This document shows, piece by piece, positions 25,100 to 35,615 of a DNA stretch of 64,000 nucleotides. Under the pieces are notes generated by a model. It made no database searches. It was given only the letters and a program-made list of their open reading frames with translations, and was not told the origin of the DNA. The position numbers and the translations under genes were made by a program. Within the stretch, counting starts at the first letter, position 1; every line of letters starts with the position of its first letter. The stretch is from Blasia pusilla (Eukaryota; Marchantiophyta; Marchantiopsida; Blasiales), in NCBI GenBank assembly GCA_050084515.1, contig CM114275.1:1240001-1304000 (forward strand). The letters run 5' to 3'.

Positions 25100-27451
25100 C
25101 AATCATAAAACAATCCTTAATCGAGATCTCGATCAAGTTTTAGATAGTGCGGAGTGTGATTGCGTTAGAGCCAAAATTCCAAGTTGTATAGTTGCCTGTG
25201 GCTTTGAGGAGGAAGTTCCATCAATTTAGTTTTACTTGCGAGAGTATGTGATCTTGAAAAAACCGGTGGATGAGCAAGCTGGCGTTTGGGAGTTGGAGGT
25301 ACTTTGATATCTCCTTCAAGATAGGGTGGTGCCTTCCGAGATCTTTTGATATAGTATTTGGGGATGTAAGAGGCCTCGAGGAAAGCTCAGGGAGTAAACT
25401 GTGAAAGTAACTGAAGAAAATTTCAAGCAAACAAGCCTGTGGATCACAATCGCAACAACTCTTCCTAAATTGCTGACCTTCAGAGTGAATACTTGTGCAT
25501 TCATTACGTAGGCAATTGCAGCAGCGTAAAAGGGAGCCACTTGGGTGGTCGTGGTGGTGGAAAAGGTGCTTATCTAGAAGCTTGGAAATTTTCTCCACAT
25601 ATGGCACCTTGTTGCTCTTGGATCCGGCTGACCCAATCAGTATCTTGGGAGTTGGTGTTCTTTGGATGCCATCATAGTGAGAGATGATGATCAATTTTAG
25701 TGCCAAGTGATCTGAATTTAGTGAGAATGCATGTAGGGTAGAAAATTTTCTTCCCTTCCATGAAGAGCCAAATCTTCTACATTAGTGAAATGCCTTGTGA
25801 AATGTCCAACATTGGGCGCCAATGAAATCCCCTCCAACAATGGCTGATATCTTCCGGGTCTTCTTTTCTTGTCCACATTGCCAAGAAAAGGAGGGTTTCG
25901 AGAGCGACATAAATGATCGTCTTAAAGGTTCTCTCCCCACATCCAGATTCAATAAGATACGCCACTTCTCTCTCTCTCTCTCTCTTAGTCCGCTCAACAT
26001 ACGACCAACATGAAGCAATTGAGGGTGCAAATAGAGAAATCGAGCCACCATCTTCTCCGCTCTCTGTGCATCTTCATAGCCATCTCCTTGGCCTTCGGCT
26101 GGTTGCACTTCGTCTCAGTGGAAGGCAGTCCGGAGCTCATCAATACACCTCAGGGTGATCTCCCCTTCCCATCTTTCCCTCCGCCTTGAGCTCCAACTTC
26201 ACCTCCACCGAGGACTCAAGTTTCACCTCCACCCTCAACAAGCTTTGCTTCCAACTTTGGCTTTGCAGGCTCCAATCATACAAGAGGAACTATCATATCT
26301 ATAGTCTTGCAATGACACATGTAACTAACCAATCCAATATGGACAGTTGTAATCCAATATGGACAGTTGTGCACAACCACCTTAACCAAAACTGAATGGT
26401 AGGTAGTAAATTTTGGAAGTAACAAATTTGATTACGAGGGGAAAATAGTCTAGGATCTCTTAAAGTACCTTTTTTAATAGAAATATAGAGAAACATTTCT
26501 TCCCCATTTAATTACCTAACCCCCATGCTCGGCTAATAGGATAGATTCAGTATTAAATTGTGTGCTTAGAACCTCATCATTCCGTTAGTTTGTCCCTACT
26601 CCACCAAAATTTTCTCTTGTATTCCGACTAACAAGTGGTCAAATATTCCTTAGGACGATTCCGTTTCATAACTTTAAGCGAGTTTTGCCGACTAACGAGT
26701 GGTCAAATATAAGGTACACGACACAGCCTTCCTTTCATTTTGATTCAAGTAAAATGAAATGCTCCAATTCATTGCTGAATGGATAACGATATCATTGACA
26801 CCGTGTCTACAATGTATACGGGCAAAATTAAGTGCCTAATGATATGGAAACTAGTTGACAAAACTTACTACTAAGCACGAATGGTCTTGTTGTCAAAAGC
26901 GAGACACTCCAGTTTATCATTACTTTTGTATTCATTGCAGCGAATGGGCTCAAGGGACCCAAGACACTCGGGAAGCAGGGGATCCGTGTAATCAAGAGAT
27001 GGTACCAACTAAAGTGGTATCACTAATGAGCTTTATAATCTTCCATTAGTGAGCTTCACTTGTCTGCTAGGGGAAGGGTGAACTCCGTAGACCATTAGCC
27101 ACCCCAAAAGAACCAAAACTGGTAGTAAGGAAATAGATTGAATCTCAATAAATACGGTGATGGAAAATCCATTGCAAGTAGAGCTAAAGGGAGGTGCAGA
27201 ATCTACTTAATCGCCCCCATAAGGAACGTGCAACTTTATCTATCTTATCTATTAGTTAATGAATCAAAGTTCGCCTAAGGGGAGCGGCATGAGGGACCGA
27301 GTCGGAAATTATCAAGTTTTGTCCTCCGAACCGTTCATCACATACTTCTCTAGTAGTTACTTTTTGCCAATGCGATGGACTTAATCGAATGAATAGAAAT
27401 AAAAATACTTCCAAAAAAATTAGTTGAAAATTAATAAATAATAAAATAAAA
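25100..27451. other. Intergenic DNA with minor duplications
   Basis: No recognised gene. Reading frames at 25221-25706 (minus, 161 codons) and 25782-26108 (minus, 108 codons) show no family signature. A perfect 20-base tandem duplication (AATCCAATATGGACAGTTGT) lies at 26331-26370. CCGACTAAC(A/G)AGTGGTCAAATAT occurs at 26624 and 26688. Confidence 0.4.
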
Positions 27452-27748
27452 TGGTACTCACCTAAAATAGTAAGTTTTTCAATATGGCTCCAAATGAGCC
27501 AAAATGAAAGGAGAAACCTGCTCTCTCAGGTTTCTCGAGGCCTCAGCAGGTCATCATCGACCTCCTAAGCATGTCCTCCACTACTCTTGAAGACGCTCTA
27601 CTACATCTCACCGATCTATCCTAAAAGACGTGACAGATGTTGTGCGCATACACATCGCTGTCACTGAACACATACACAAACACGCACGATCCCATGTCAA
27701 CTCGTGGCATCCAAATAATGAGACAAGAAGTACCAAATATCTCCAATA
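27452..27748 (-). repeat. 3' LTR of the gypsy element
   Basis: The outer boundary is set by TGGTACTCACC, matching TGGTACTTACC at 35037. The inner boundary is set by the purine tract at 27749-27758 on the minus strand. Bases 27452 to about 27643 are closely similar to 35037-35228. The remaining ~105 bases have no counterpart at the other end. In element orientation the LTR ends ...GTACCA. The start is inferred from the polypurine tract and could be off by a few bases. Confidence 0.75.
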
Positions 27749-27758
27749 CTCCCCCCGC
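27749..27758 (-). promoter_or_regulatory. Polypurine tract of the gypsy element
   Basis: On the minus strand the sequence is GCGGGGGGAG, between the end of the coding region and the presumed 3' LTR. This is the usual position and composition of the plus-strand DNA primer of LTR retrotransposons. Confidence 0.65.
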
Positions 27759-27932
27759 TGGTGGTTAGGTCCTTCTTACTCCAGATAGCCATCTATCCCT
27801 ACCTACCATGACATACATCTCTCGGACGCTAAGAACAAGAAGGTCGGGTGCTCGTGTGGCCCCATCGTTACTCGCCTTCCTCTAATCCATGTTGGAGAAA
27901 AAGTCAGGATCGAAACCTACCTAGTATCTCCT

Positions 27933-28421
27933 CTATGTACATCTGAGACACATCCATCGTCCCCGAGGAACCCTAGTGAGAGGTGGCGTCAGACATGCCA
28001 TATGCCAACCTCTCGAACAACCATCACAGACTAGCATCATGGCCGCACCACGGGCAAAACCACACAACATACAACGCAAGCCTGCAGGAACTACTGCTAA
28101 GCTCGGATCCACTATACCATCAATGTTAGGAAGGTGACATGGTGCAAAATTACGCAGATGGTCCTTCCATACCATACCATCGCGTCCCTCCAACAAGAGA
28201 ACACCATATGGCAAAACGTCACGCACTCTCAAGATAGTGCGCCTTGCAATCACATCCAACGTCGTCGGTGCCGTCTGCTGCAAGTAGACATAATCTCCTT
28301 GATGAAACCTCCGGATAGTTGGTCGATAACCACCATCCCAAATAGTCACATATCTCAACGTATCCCGATGCTGCGCAATCGCCAAGTTCTCGAACGCCCT
28401 GGGCATCACTCTTCGACACAA
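27933..28421 (-). pseudogene. Integrase C-terminal part and PHD finger
   Basis: This is the last open segment of the gypsy polyprotein (162 codons). The first ~110 residues look like the SH3/GPY-type integrase tail (GDYVYLQQ, LRVRDVLPYGVLLLEG, WKDHLRNF). The last 46 residues form a C4HC3 PHD finger with the spacing C-x2-C-x11-C-x2-C-x4-H-x2-C-x14-C-x2-C, including LVCDGCSRGWHMAC and WMCLRC, and then the stop. PHD fingers typically bind histone H3 tails. In this position one would be expected to guide integration to marked chromatin, like the chromodomain of chromoviruses; that is inference. The segment is separated from the integrase core by a stop and a frameshift near 28430-28480. Confidence 0.88.
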
Positions 28422-28476
28422 CTCAGGACTATGAGAACATCCTCACACCCATACATCTAGGTCATCAAGGTCCGAC

Positions 28477-29170
28477 TCACTCAAGATCTCGACGAATGGC
28501 CGCGAGGTAAATCGGCTCGCCATAAAGTAGCAAGTACGGTGAAAAAGACGCTAAGGATGCCTGCCTGCTGAATCTGTATCCTATCGCCAACCATGGCAAG
28601 TGGAGGTCCCAATCTCCTAGGTGACCTCTCTGCAAGCCATACTTGCGTAAACCCCTCTTCACCGTCTGCACAACTCTCTCCGCTAATCCATCCGCCTCGG
28701 GATGATCTCGCGAAGTCGTGCGGTGGTCGATCAGCGTCTGATCACACAAGGCTTGGAACTCACCGCTAAACTCGGTACCATGGTCTGTCAACACCTCAGC
28801 CGGTGCGCCATAATGACTCAGCACTCTGTGAAGGAAGGCATAAGCTAATCCCTCACTCGCTTTGTCAGGCAATGCAACCAACTCCATCCACTTCAAGAAG
28901 TGCTCGATCATCACCAACACATAACAATTGTGACGTTGCGTCAAAGGCAAAGGTCTGCAAAATCCAAACACCATCTATACCCTAAGCCCATGATTGGTAA
29001 TGGATGCAACTGTGGAGTCGGAGCATTGAACGATGCTCGGACCCGATCACACACCATGCACCTAGCAACAAACTGCTGAACGACAGTCTGCATGCCTCGC
29101 CACCAATACTAAATCTGGAGCAAGCTGTACGTCCGCTTCACCCCAAAGCGATCCAACTCCTTGTGGGTAT
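28477..29170 (-). pseudogene. Gypsy integrase core
   Basis: DDE-type integrase that inserts the element's cDNA. The N-terminal zinc region is recognisable at about 29170-29040 (HTHKEL, YWWRGMQTVVQQFVA, CMVCDR), but the second His of the HHCC motif appears replaced by Arg (LDRFG). The core holds D in CLDFA (28962-28964), D in LTDHGTEF and E in GLAERVVQT, at normal spacing. One base is missing immediately after CLDFA, shifting frame, and a stop interrupts the zinc region near 29109. Confidence 0.88.
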
Positions 29171-29986
29171 GCTGCACTAGTCGTGCTCTATGCGAAGGAT
29201 GCGGCACTACGCGTACTCTGCCATCCTCCCAAACCATCAAAACATGTGTCCCCTCCCAACGGAACCGTCTAGCCCGCCGTAGTATTCGCTCCCGCTCTCT
29301 AGCATCCACGATGCTCGCAACGCTGCCAGTACGAAGGTACTCCGAGACTACTCCATCATCATGAATATCTCGGCCACTTGTCGTGTCCTCACTGGCCTCG
29401 GGATCCAAGGACTCTCCGCTAGACCTCGCCATCGAAGTCTCCATACTCTGGCTCTCCATAGCCAACATGCCTAAATAGGCTGACGCCTGCCATCCTGGCA
29501 CACACTCCTCATCACTCTTTCCATGCCATCGAGCTCCAATCACATCTCGCTGACTCGGGCATGGGTTACGACTCAACCCATCTGCATTCTAGTTGAGCGT
29601 CCCAAGTCTATGCACCACGTGAAAATCATACTCCTACAACAACAGAGCCCATCTCGCAAGCTTCGCTGTAAGCTTGTCGGACTCCATCAACCACTTCAGT
29701 GGTTGATAATTAGTGATGGTGGTAAAGGGATTGCCGAATAAGTAACACCTAAAATGCGCGACAGCCCACACCGCAGCCAAGCACTCACCCTCGTACGAGC
29801 TGTACTTTGCCTTTGCAGCGTTGTTCGAGCGGCTAGCGTAAGCCACCACAAATCTCTACCATCATCATCATGCTCGGTGAGCACCGCTCCAAGCCCCAAC
29901 ATGCTCCAATCTGTGTGCAACTGGAAAGGACGCCATTTGATGGGTCTCCTCAAGATGGGTGCGGACTTCAACCTGTCCTTGAGCAA
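29109..29986 (-). pseudogene. Gypsy RNase H and connection to integrase
   Basis: RNase H degrades the RNA strand during reverse transcription. The recognisable part begins LKDRLKSAPIL, then FQLHTDWSMLGLGAVL (catalytic D in HTD), a frameshift at about 29840, VAYASRSNN, YSSYEGECLAAVWAV (catalytic E), ITNYQPLKWL (D-to-N change at the usual TDHQPL), and ARWALLLQEYDF. The connection HRLGTLN-stop-NADGLSR follows and then a linker to the integrase. A TAG at 29987 separates it from the reverse transcriptase in the same frame. Confidence 0.87.
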
Positions 29987-30770
29987 CTAAAATGCTCGCT
30001 CCTGCTCATCCCCCCAGTTCCACTCGTGATCCACCTGGGTCAGCAAGGTCAACGTCTTTGCAATCGAACTGAATCCCTTGACGTATCGCCGATAGAAGTT
30101 CGCCAATCCCATGAATGCGCGAACACAACTCACATCTGTAGGACGTGCAATGCGTGAGATAGCCTCTAACTTTGTCTGCTGAACACCAAGGCCCATTGGG
30201 TATATCGTATGACCCAAGTACTTAATGTGGTCGTAGAAGAACTTGCACTTGCCTGGATGTAGCTTTAGCCCATGTAATTGCAATCGTCGAAACACCTCCT
30301 CTAGATGTCGCTCATGCTCCTCAATTGTGGCGCTAAAGACTACGATGTCATCAATATAACATCTAGCAAAATCCAAACCAACCAAGATCCTATCCATGAC
30401 CCTCTGAAACTCAGCTGGGGCGTTCTTTAACCCAAATGGTAAGAACCGCTTGTGGTACAAACAATCCTTCCCGTGAGGATCGATGCCCCAAAATGCCGTC
30501 TTTTGCCTGTCCTCCGATGTGATAGGCAGCTGATGGTATCCGGCTCGCAAATCCAATGAACTGAAGACCTTTGCGTGACCAATTGCATCAAAGATCTCCT
30601 CAGGGGTGGGCATGGCATACCTATCGGACTTCGTCTGCCGATTGATAGGTCAGTAATCCCCACACATCCGCCTATCCGTCCAGTTGCCATGCACATCCTT
30701 CTTGGCGGGCATGATAGTGGCAGATGCATACTCCCCATGTGACATCTCCACTAGTCCTGGCTCCTACTTT
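29987..30770 (-). pseudogene. Gypsy reverse transcriptase
   Basis: RNA-dependent DNA polymerase of a Ty3/gypsy element. Motifs in order: KDVHGNWTDRRMCGDY with PINRQTKSD (fingers), FSSLDLRAGYHQLPI (motif A), FLPFGLKNAPAEFQRVMD (motif B), CYIDDIVVFSATIEEH (motif C, catalytic DD, about 30355-30310), HPGKCKFFYDHIKYLGH and FMGLANFYRRYVKGF. A TGA replaces an Arg codon in GDYRPIN near 30650, and a frameshift near 30755 joins it to the upstream segment. The 209-residue open core is otherwise well preserved. Confidence 0.95.
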
Positions 30771-31329
30771 GAATCAGAGCCCTCTCCATATCACTGTACA
30801 TGTAGGGTCGTCGGAAGATCGGCGTGTCACTTGACAACTCAATGCGGATCCCCGGTCCCTTCAACATACCCAAATCCTCCATGCTAAATGCAAACCAACT
30901 CCTATAACTCTTGAGGAAGTGATGTATTCGGCGTCGTTCTCCTCCTGTCAACTTAGGCCCATATCTTGCTCCCAAGTCTCCATCGTGACTACGATAGGAC
31001 TCTCCGGCGCGGGTATCGGTGGTTGCTATGGTGCAACCCCGTCTCGAATAACAACACTCGGCCGCTCTCGTACAACCAACTGCAAACTCTGATCTCCTCC
31101 ACGTGCAATGCCCGAAACCACGCTCGATGTTGTGGCTATCACCTCCTCGCGTACCTGCAAAACATCCCAAGAAGTCCAAGGGTGTCTCCCGATCTCCCCT
31201 GGTGCGTAGATATCCTCGGGTCTTGCCCCAAGCCACTGCCTCCACCGCCTCGATAGGCATGGGGCTCACCAACGCAACCGCTGTGATCTGTCGTGATCTC
31301 ATACGACGCTGCTCAGACACTCCCAAGCT
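30756..31329 (-). pseudogene. Linker between methyltransferase and reverse transcriptase
   Basis: About 190 codons connect the two enzymes. One frame ends with GGERRRIHHFLKSYRSWFAF and PIFRRPYMYSDME, the usual pre-RT segment of gypsy polyproteins. The middle (about 31180-30970) reads best in a different frame, as an acidic/Val-rich linker (REEVIATTSSVVSGIARGG, ERPSVVIRDGVAP), implying frameshifts. No retropepsin active-site D(S/T)G with a following hydrophobic-Gly motif was found here or elsewhere in the element. Confidence 0.6.
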
Positions 31330-32285
31330 GAGGATCCATGTCAAGCAGTTCAGGTCCATCGCCTGACCCAAGACATGGCGTCGTGATGCCTCTGACACTG
31401 ACGGTACTGTCGTCACTCCTATGGGAAATCACATCACTCGCTCTCTCTCGTCGGCGTTGGGCTCCACCAACCGCTGAACCTGGTCATCCCAAACCAAGTC
31501 ATGACCGGCCTCCTTGTATGCATAGGAAGCGGGAAAACTCACAAACGTGGGCAAGGCTGCCTGCGGCCTACCTACTCTGTTGACCACAGTCAACGGTGGT
31601 CGATCATCGTGCCTCACTACCTCTGATCGACGACCTGGATCCAGAATGGAATCCACTAACAAATGGGAGGGGCGCTCCACTCTCGCATACGCCCTCCATA
31701 ACACCGCATGGGGCACCAAGTTGGTCCACCATAGACGCAGGCGATGGGCTCTAGAACCTACACTCGCCGCATCCAAGAACACTATTGGGTCGATCTAGGC
31801 ACGCACCTGATGAGCACTTGTCACCACCCGTGACCTGGAGTCTCCTAAGATCGGCACATTCTCCAAAATGTAGGCTGGAGAACGAGACTGGTGCTCCTGC
31901 ATCGCCGTAAGACCCTCAACATCTCCCAAAACAATGTGGACCGAGTGTAAGCCAACCCGCTGCCTTGTCCAACACTCGATTCGCCCTGACATGGCCAACC
32001 GGCAATGACCAAATCAATGGTCCCTACCCGCTCTAAGTCCTGCGCCCCCAACAACGAAATATCCCTCGGTAGGGAACTCTAGTATCCCTAAACTGCGGAC
32101 GCAGACAATAAGTCAAGAAAATGTAGGCATAACTGTGCCACAAGTCGTAGTGAGACGCGCCTTGCAACATCATCACTCTCCACATACACGTACTGTTGTA
32201 CTCGCACTCATGCCTGCAAAACAGCAGCTAACCTGGTGGTAATCCCTCCAAAGAGATCTAACACTCGAATACCCTCCTCCGGGGT
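31330..32285 (-). pseudogene. C5-cytosine DNA methyltransferase domain in the retrotransposon
   Basis: The family transfers a methyl group from S-adenosylmethionine to carbon 5 of cytosine. Motifs in element order: motif I GIRVLDLFGGITT (about 32273); motif II-like YVYVESDDVARR in a shifted frame; motif IV IDLVIAGWPCQGES with the catalytic Cys at about 31990; LFWEMLRVL; motif VI YILENVP at about 31870; motif VIII SRAHRLRLWWTNLVP at about 31750; then FPASYAY and EPNADERERVM; and motif X RRHVLGQAMDLN at about 31380. This canonical I-to-X order is that of DNMT3/MET1-type enzymes, not the permuted order of plant DRMs; ADERER and the short motif X resemble DNMT3. Frameshifts lie after motif I and between IV and VI, and stops at 31795-31797 and 31429-31431 (Gly codon to TGA), so this copy is dead. 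Confidence 0.92.
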
Positions 32286-33104
32286 ACACCACACAATAGA
32301 TGTGGTATCCAAGGGTGTCATCGTAGCAGTCCTTGCTACCTCGTGTTCCTCATACCCGTCACGCTCCGGTGCAAATGCCTCGCTCCACACGGTCTGCACG
32401 TGCTCATCTGCCAATCGTTGAAGCTCCTCAGTCGAGCCCCACAATGGCACCTCTCCTCCATAGAATGATGCAGCTACCATAACACTCCTCTCCATAGAAA
32501 TGTCAGGAACGAGAACCCGACTAGACGGTGCAACTGCTCCAGTGCGAGTGACCCCTCCTAAAACATCACTAGTGGAAGAGGAAGTAGCCTCTCCTGACTC
32601 CTCCTCCTCATCTGGGAACGGCCCCGTCCATGACACATAGTGTGGGTCGTAGTAGAGTCGCCATGCCTCAATCTCCTGGGCATATCTGTGGGAAAACTCA
32701 TGATAATCGTCCATGGGTGCCCCCTCTACATGCAGGAACATACCGTTCCATGCTGTAAACGGGTTAAACTCTCTAGAGTTCCTGGCCCGCTGGGAGTTGC
32801 ACCAGCTCCTAAACTCTGCTATGAAATCGTGCAACTCAATTGTACCTACTGCACCTGAAAACCTATGCGGTCCTCTACCCCGGTCATCCATCTCGTACGC
32901 CCAACTGGTAGGACCACTCACAATGTGTGGCGATGTGCTCACAAACTCCTCTACACCCTCCCCCTCGTCTGACGATGACACAGAAGGAGGTCGAGGTGGT
33001 CCCTGAAGTGAAGACCCTTGGAACCTCACGCCACTCCGCGTAAAACCTCTAGAGCTACTCTCGGGTTCACCACCTTGCCTCTCAAAGTCCCGAACAAACG
33101 CCAT
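32208..33104 (-). pseudogene. Gag-like frame running into the methyltransferase
   Basis: A 298-codon frame opens the retrotransposon's coding region. Residues 1-60 are Ser/Gly-rich and disordered. Residues about 85-165 contain RFSGAVGTIELHDFIAEF, FTAWNGMFLHVEGAP and YHEFSHRYAQEIEAW, an arrangement like the N-terminal part of Ty3/gypsy gag proteins (alpha-helical capsid). Residues about 170-265 are acidic and low-complexity. The last ~28 residues are methyltransferase motif I in the same frame, so gag and methyltransferase were probably one polyprotein. No CCHC knuckle is present. Capsid assignment rests on position and general resemblance. Confidence 0.65.
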
Positions 33105-35036
33105 GATGACCCTCGTGCCCTTCTCACCCGATCACTCTTGCCTCGCGAGTAATCCCTCAATCATCCATCCCAAACATGCGACACTCGATCTACACTCTCC
33201 CTCCCCGAGACATGCAACGTGCGGCAATAAGCGGCGTGGTGGGGCAAATCGACCAGGCTATCATTTCATCAATAACCTACCCTCAACTCCGGACATCCCA
33301 CACAGGTCTATTTCCCCTAAACCACATACATAAATGATGCTCTCAACATCCACACACCCAATACTCCCAAATAAACTACCCAAATCCCAGAATCCCTCAC
33401 ACGTGTAGGATAAAGGACCAAAATGGATAACTTGAACACATGTCAATGTCGCTCCTCAGCAACTGCAAACCTCGACCCCAACTCGGTCGTGGAGACAACT
33501 CCTCCAATCAGCAAGTCATACTCCTCCCGTACTGACGTTGCTCAAAACTTCTTGATAGACGGTGCGGTTCAAGCGCAACGGTGCGGCGTTGCAGGTGGCA
33601 CGGAACGGCTACGAACGGCACGGCCCTCGATGATGGGATGCGGCACTCGGCGGCATACCCTCCTCAATCAACAATAAACCCACACTCTACTCCACAATTT
33701 CGGAGCGGCTCCGCGATCGAGACGGTGCAATGCGGCCACGAGCGGCACGACGCGGCAATCGGCGGCGCGTTGCGGCTACGGGCGTCACGACATGGTACCC
33801 GATCGTCATTGAGTGGCTACCAATCACAACATAGCAGCATGAAATCAAAACTCAAACACTATAACAGGAGGTCATATGCCATCACAGGTTGATGACGATG
33901 GCGGCCAAAACAAAGTACGTGATGGCGACGCAAGTCCAAGAATCAACGAACGTTGTGGAAGACCCTCCACTCCGTAACGGCGGCAATGGCAACCAAGTGT
34001 GGACAACGGACGGTGGACCATTGACGGTGACGGTTGACCGTTGATGGTGACGGCCGAATGGTGACGGTGAAGGTTGAACGTCGCTGGTGACGGTTGACCG
34101 TTGTCGATTTACGGTGACTATGACGGCGACGACCGCCGCCGGTGTGGCGGGTGGTTTAGGGATTGCACAATTGAACCCTAAAAATCGCCTAGCAATGGCA
34201 ATTTTGTAAGATTGGTCATAACTCTTTGCTCGCAACTCCAAATTATGCATTGTTTGTTGCACAGCGTGAACATCTTCACGATCTACGCGAGAATCAAAAA
34301 ATATTTAGAATCTAACATTCCAGTAAAAACTGACAGGGACTATCGTAAAGGCCAATGTCTCTTTCTCCTACACAGAATTTGGCAGCGCTTCCGCGCTGAT
34401 TCCTCCCAACAAAAATGTAAAACCTGTAAAAATGCAAATCAGCAAGCGACATGGTGCTCCCGAAAGCACCGGCATGGGGCAACCCGCCCCCATACTCAAT
34501 CCCTATCAGGAATTGGGCAGCGCTTCCGCGCGCCACTCTTCTATACGAAAAATCGGCAAATGCAAAGAACAATACAAGCAACCCTTGCTCCGATGAGCAC
34601 TCCCATGAGCCGTTGAACGGGGAACACGGTCCCCAACCTGCAAAAACAACGAGTGATCAGCGAGCTCCCCCATGAAGCTCTCTCACTCTCTCATTCTCTC
34701 TTTGTAAAGTAAGATCCAATTTCTCTCTATACAATCTCACACCATAGCTCTCAAAGGTGTGCACCCTCTCTCATGTCAAACCAAACCCACTCTCCTAATG
34801 AGAGGCTTCGATTACACTCAAAAGGAAAGGGACCATAATTCCACCACCTCATGCCAAGAGGTTCAACAAAGAGAGAATGAGCTCTCAAGCTCTCTCTCCT
34901 TGGGATATATACCCCTCCCCTCTCCCAAGCTCTCTCCATGGTAACCTATTCTCCAAGTCACCTCCTTGGCTCTTGACCTGATGTAGGAGGTCAAAATCCA
35001 CTTACCAAAAATAGAAAGTCGATCATATACACAAAA
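33105..35036 (-). other. Untranslated leader of the gypsy element
   Basis: This is a long non-coding region between the 5' LTR and gag. Bases 33540-33800 are GC-rich with recurring GCGGC/GGCACG words. Bases 34000-34130 contain a diverged tandem array of GGTGACGGTTGACCGTTG-type units. Bases 34376-34440 and 34513-34575 are two diverged copies of a segment starting AATT(T/G)GGCAGCGCTTCCGCGC. Bases 34675-34930 are CT-rich and resemble 4398-4580. It may hold packaging or translation signals, but none can be named. Confidence 0.6.
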
Positions 35037-35228
35037 TGGTACTTACCTAAAATAGTAAGTTCCTCAATATGGCTCCAAATGAGCCAAAACGAAGGGTAAA
35101 TCTGCTCTCTCAGGTTTCTCGGGGCCTCAGCAGGTCATCCTCGACCTCCTAGGCATGTCCTCCACTGCTCTTGAAGACGCTCCACTAGATCTCACCAATC
35201 TATCCTAAAGGACGTGACACTGATGTTG
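35037..35228 (-). repeat. Truncated 5' LTR of the gypsy element
   Basis: It matches 27452-27643 over about 190 bases with scattered substitutions and a 2-base insertion before GATGTTG. Similarity then stops, whereas the 3' LTR continues for about 105 more bases to the purine tract. The outer (5') third of the LTR, which would carry the promoter, is therefore missing here. Confidence 0.8.
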
Positions 35229-35615
35229 AACAAATAAGACTGCAATCTCCACAACTAATAGCTCCCATAAAGTTGGACTGAGCGTCTTTGTGCCCTTTGG
35301 AAACACTGTGAAAGAGAACAATTCAAGGTAGAAGGCCTGTTTCGGCTTATGAAAGTGCCAAAGGAAACTTATTTGGCTTTACAAGATCCGAAGGAAACTT
35401 CTTTGGCTTTACGAAAGAAGCGAGGACCAAAGCAATTGACTAGAGACAAAACCACAACCATGGTTGTTTCCCAACCCACGGGCTATAGGGGTGTTATGGA
35501 GGCATGTACATTGCCTTATGTCACAATGATGTTGTATTGTATAGTCTATTCTTAGGACATAGGAACATAGGTCGTTGGTCGGTATGAAATCATGCCCATT
35601 TTTTTAGAACTCTGT

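Larger units (their letters stand above)
27452..35228 (-). mobile_element. Decayed Ty3/gypsy retrotransposon with DNA methyltransferase and PHD finger
   Basis: LTR retrotransposon on the minus strand, about 7.8 kb. In transcription order it has a partial 5' LTR (35228-35037), a ~1.9-kb leader, a gag-like frame continuing into a C5-cytosine methyltransferase, reverse transcriptase, RNase H, integrase, a C-terminal PHD finger, a purine-rich tract and a 3' LTR. The order RT-RNase H-integrase is diagnostic of Ty3/gypsy (Metaviridae). I saw no Asp-protease D(T/S)G signature or CCHC gag knuckle. Multiple stops and frameshifts make this copy non-coding. No clear tRNA primer site is visible inside the 5' LTR. 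Target-site duplications cannot be read because the 5' LTR is truncated at its outer side. Confidence 0.92.

Noticed and set aside
34985-35036. tRNA primer-binding site next to the 5' LTR
   Set aside because: The minus-strand sequence after the LTR (TTTTGTGTATATGATCG) does not begin with TGG and matches no tRNA 3' end that I recognise.
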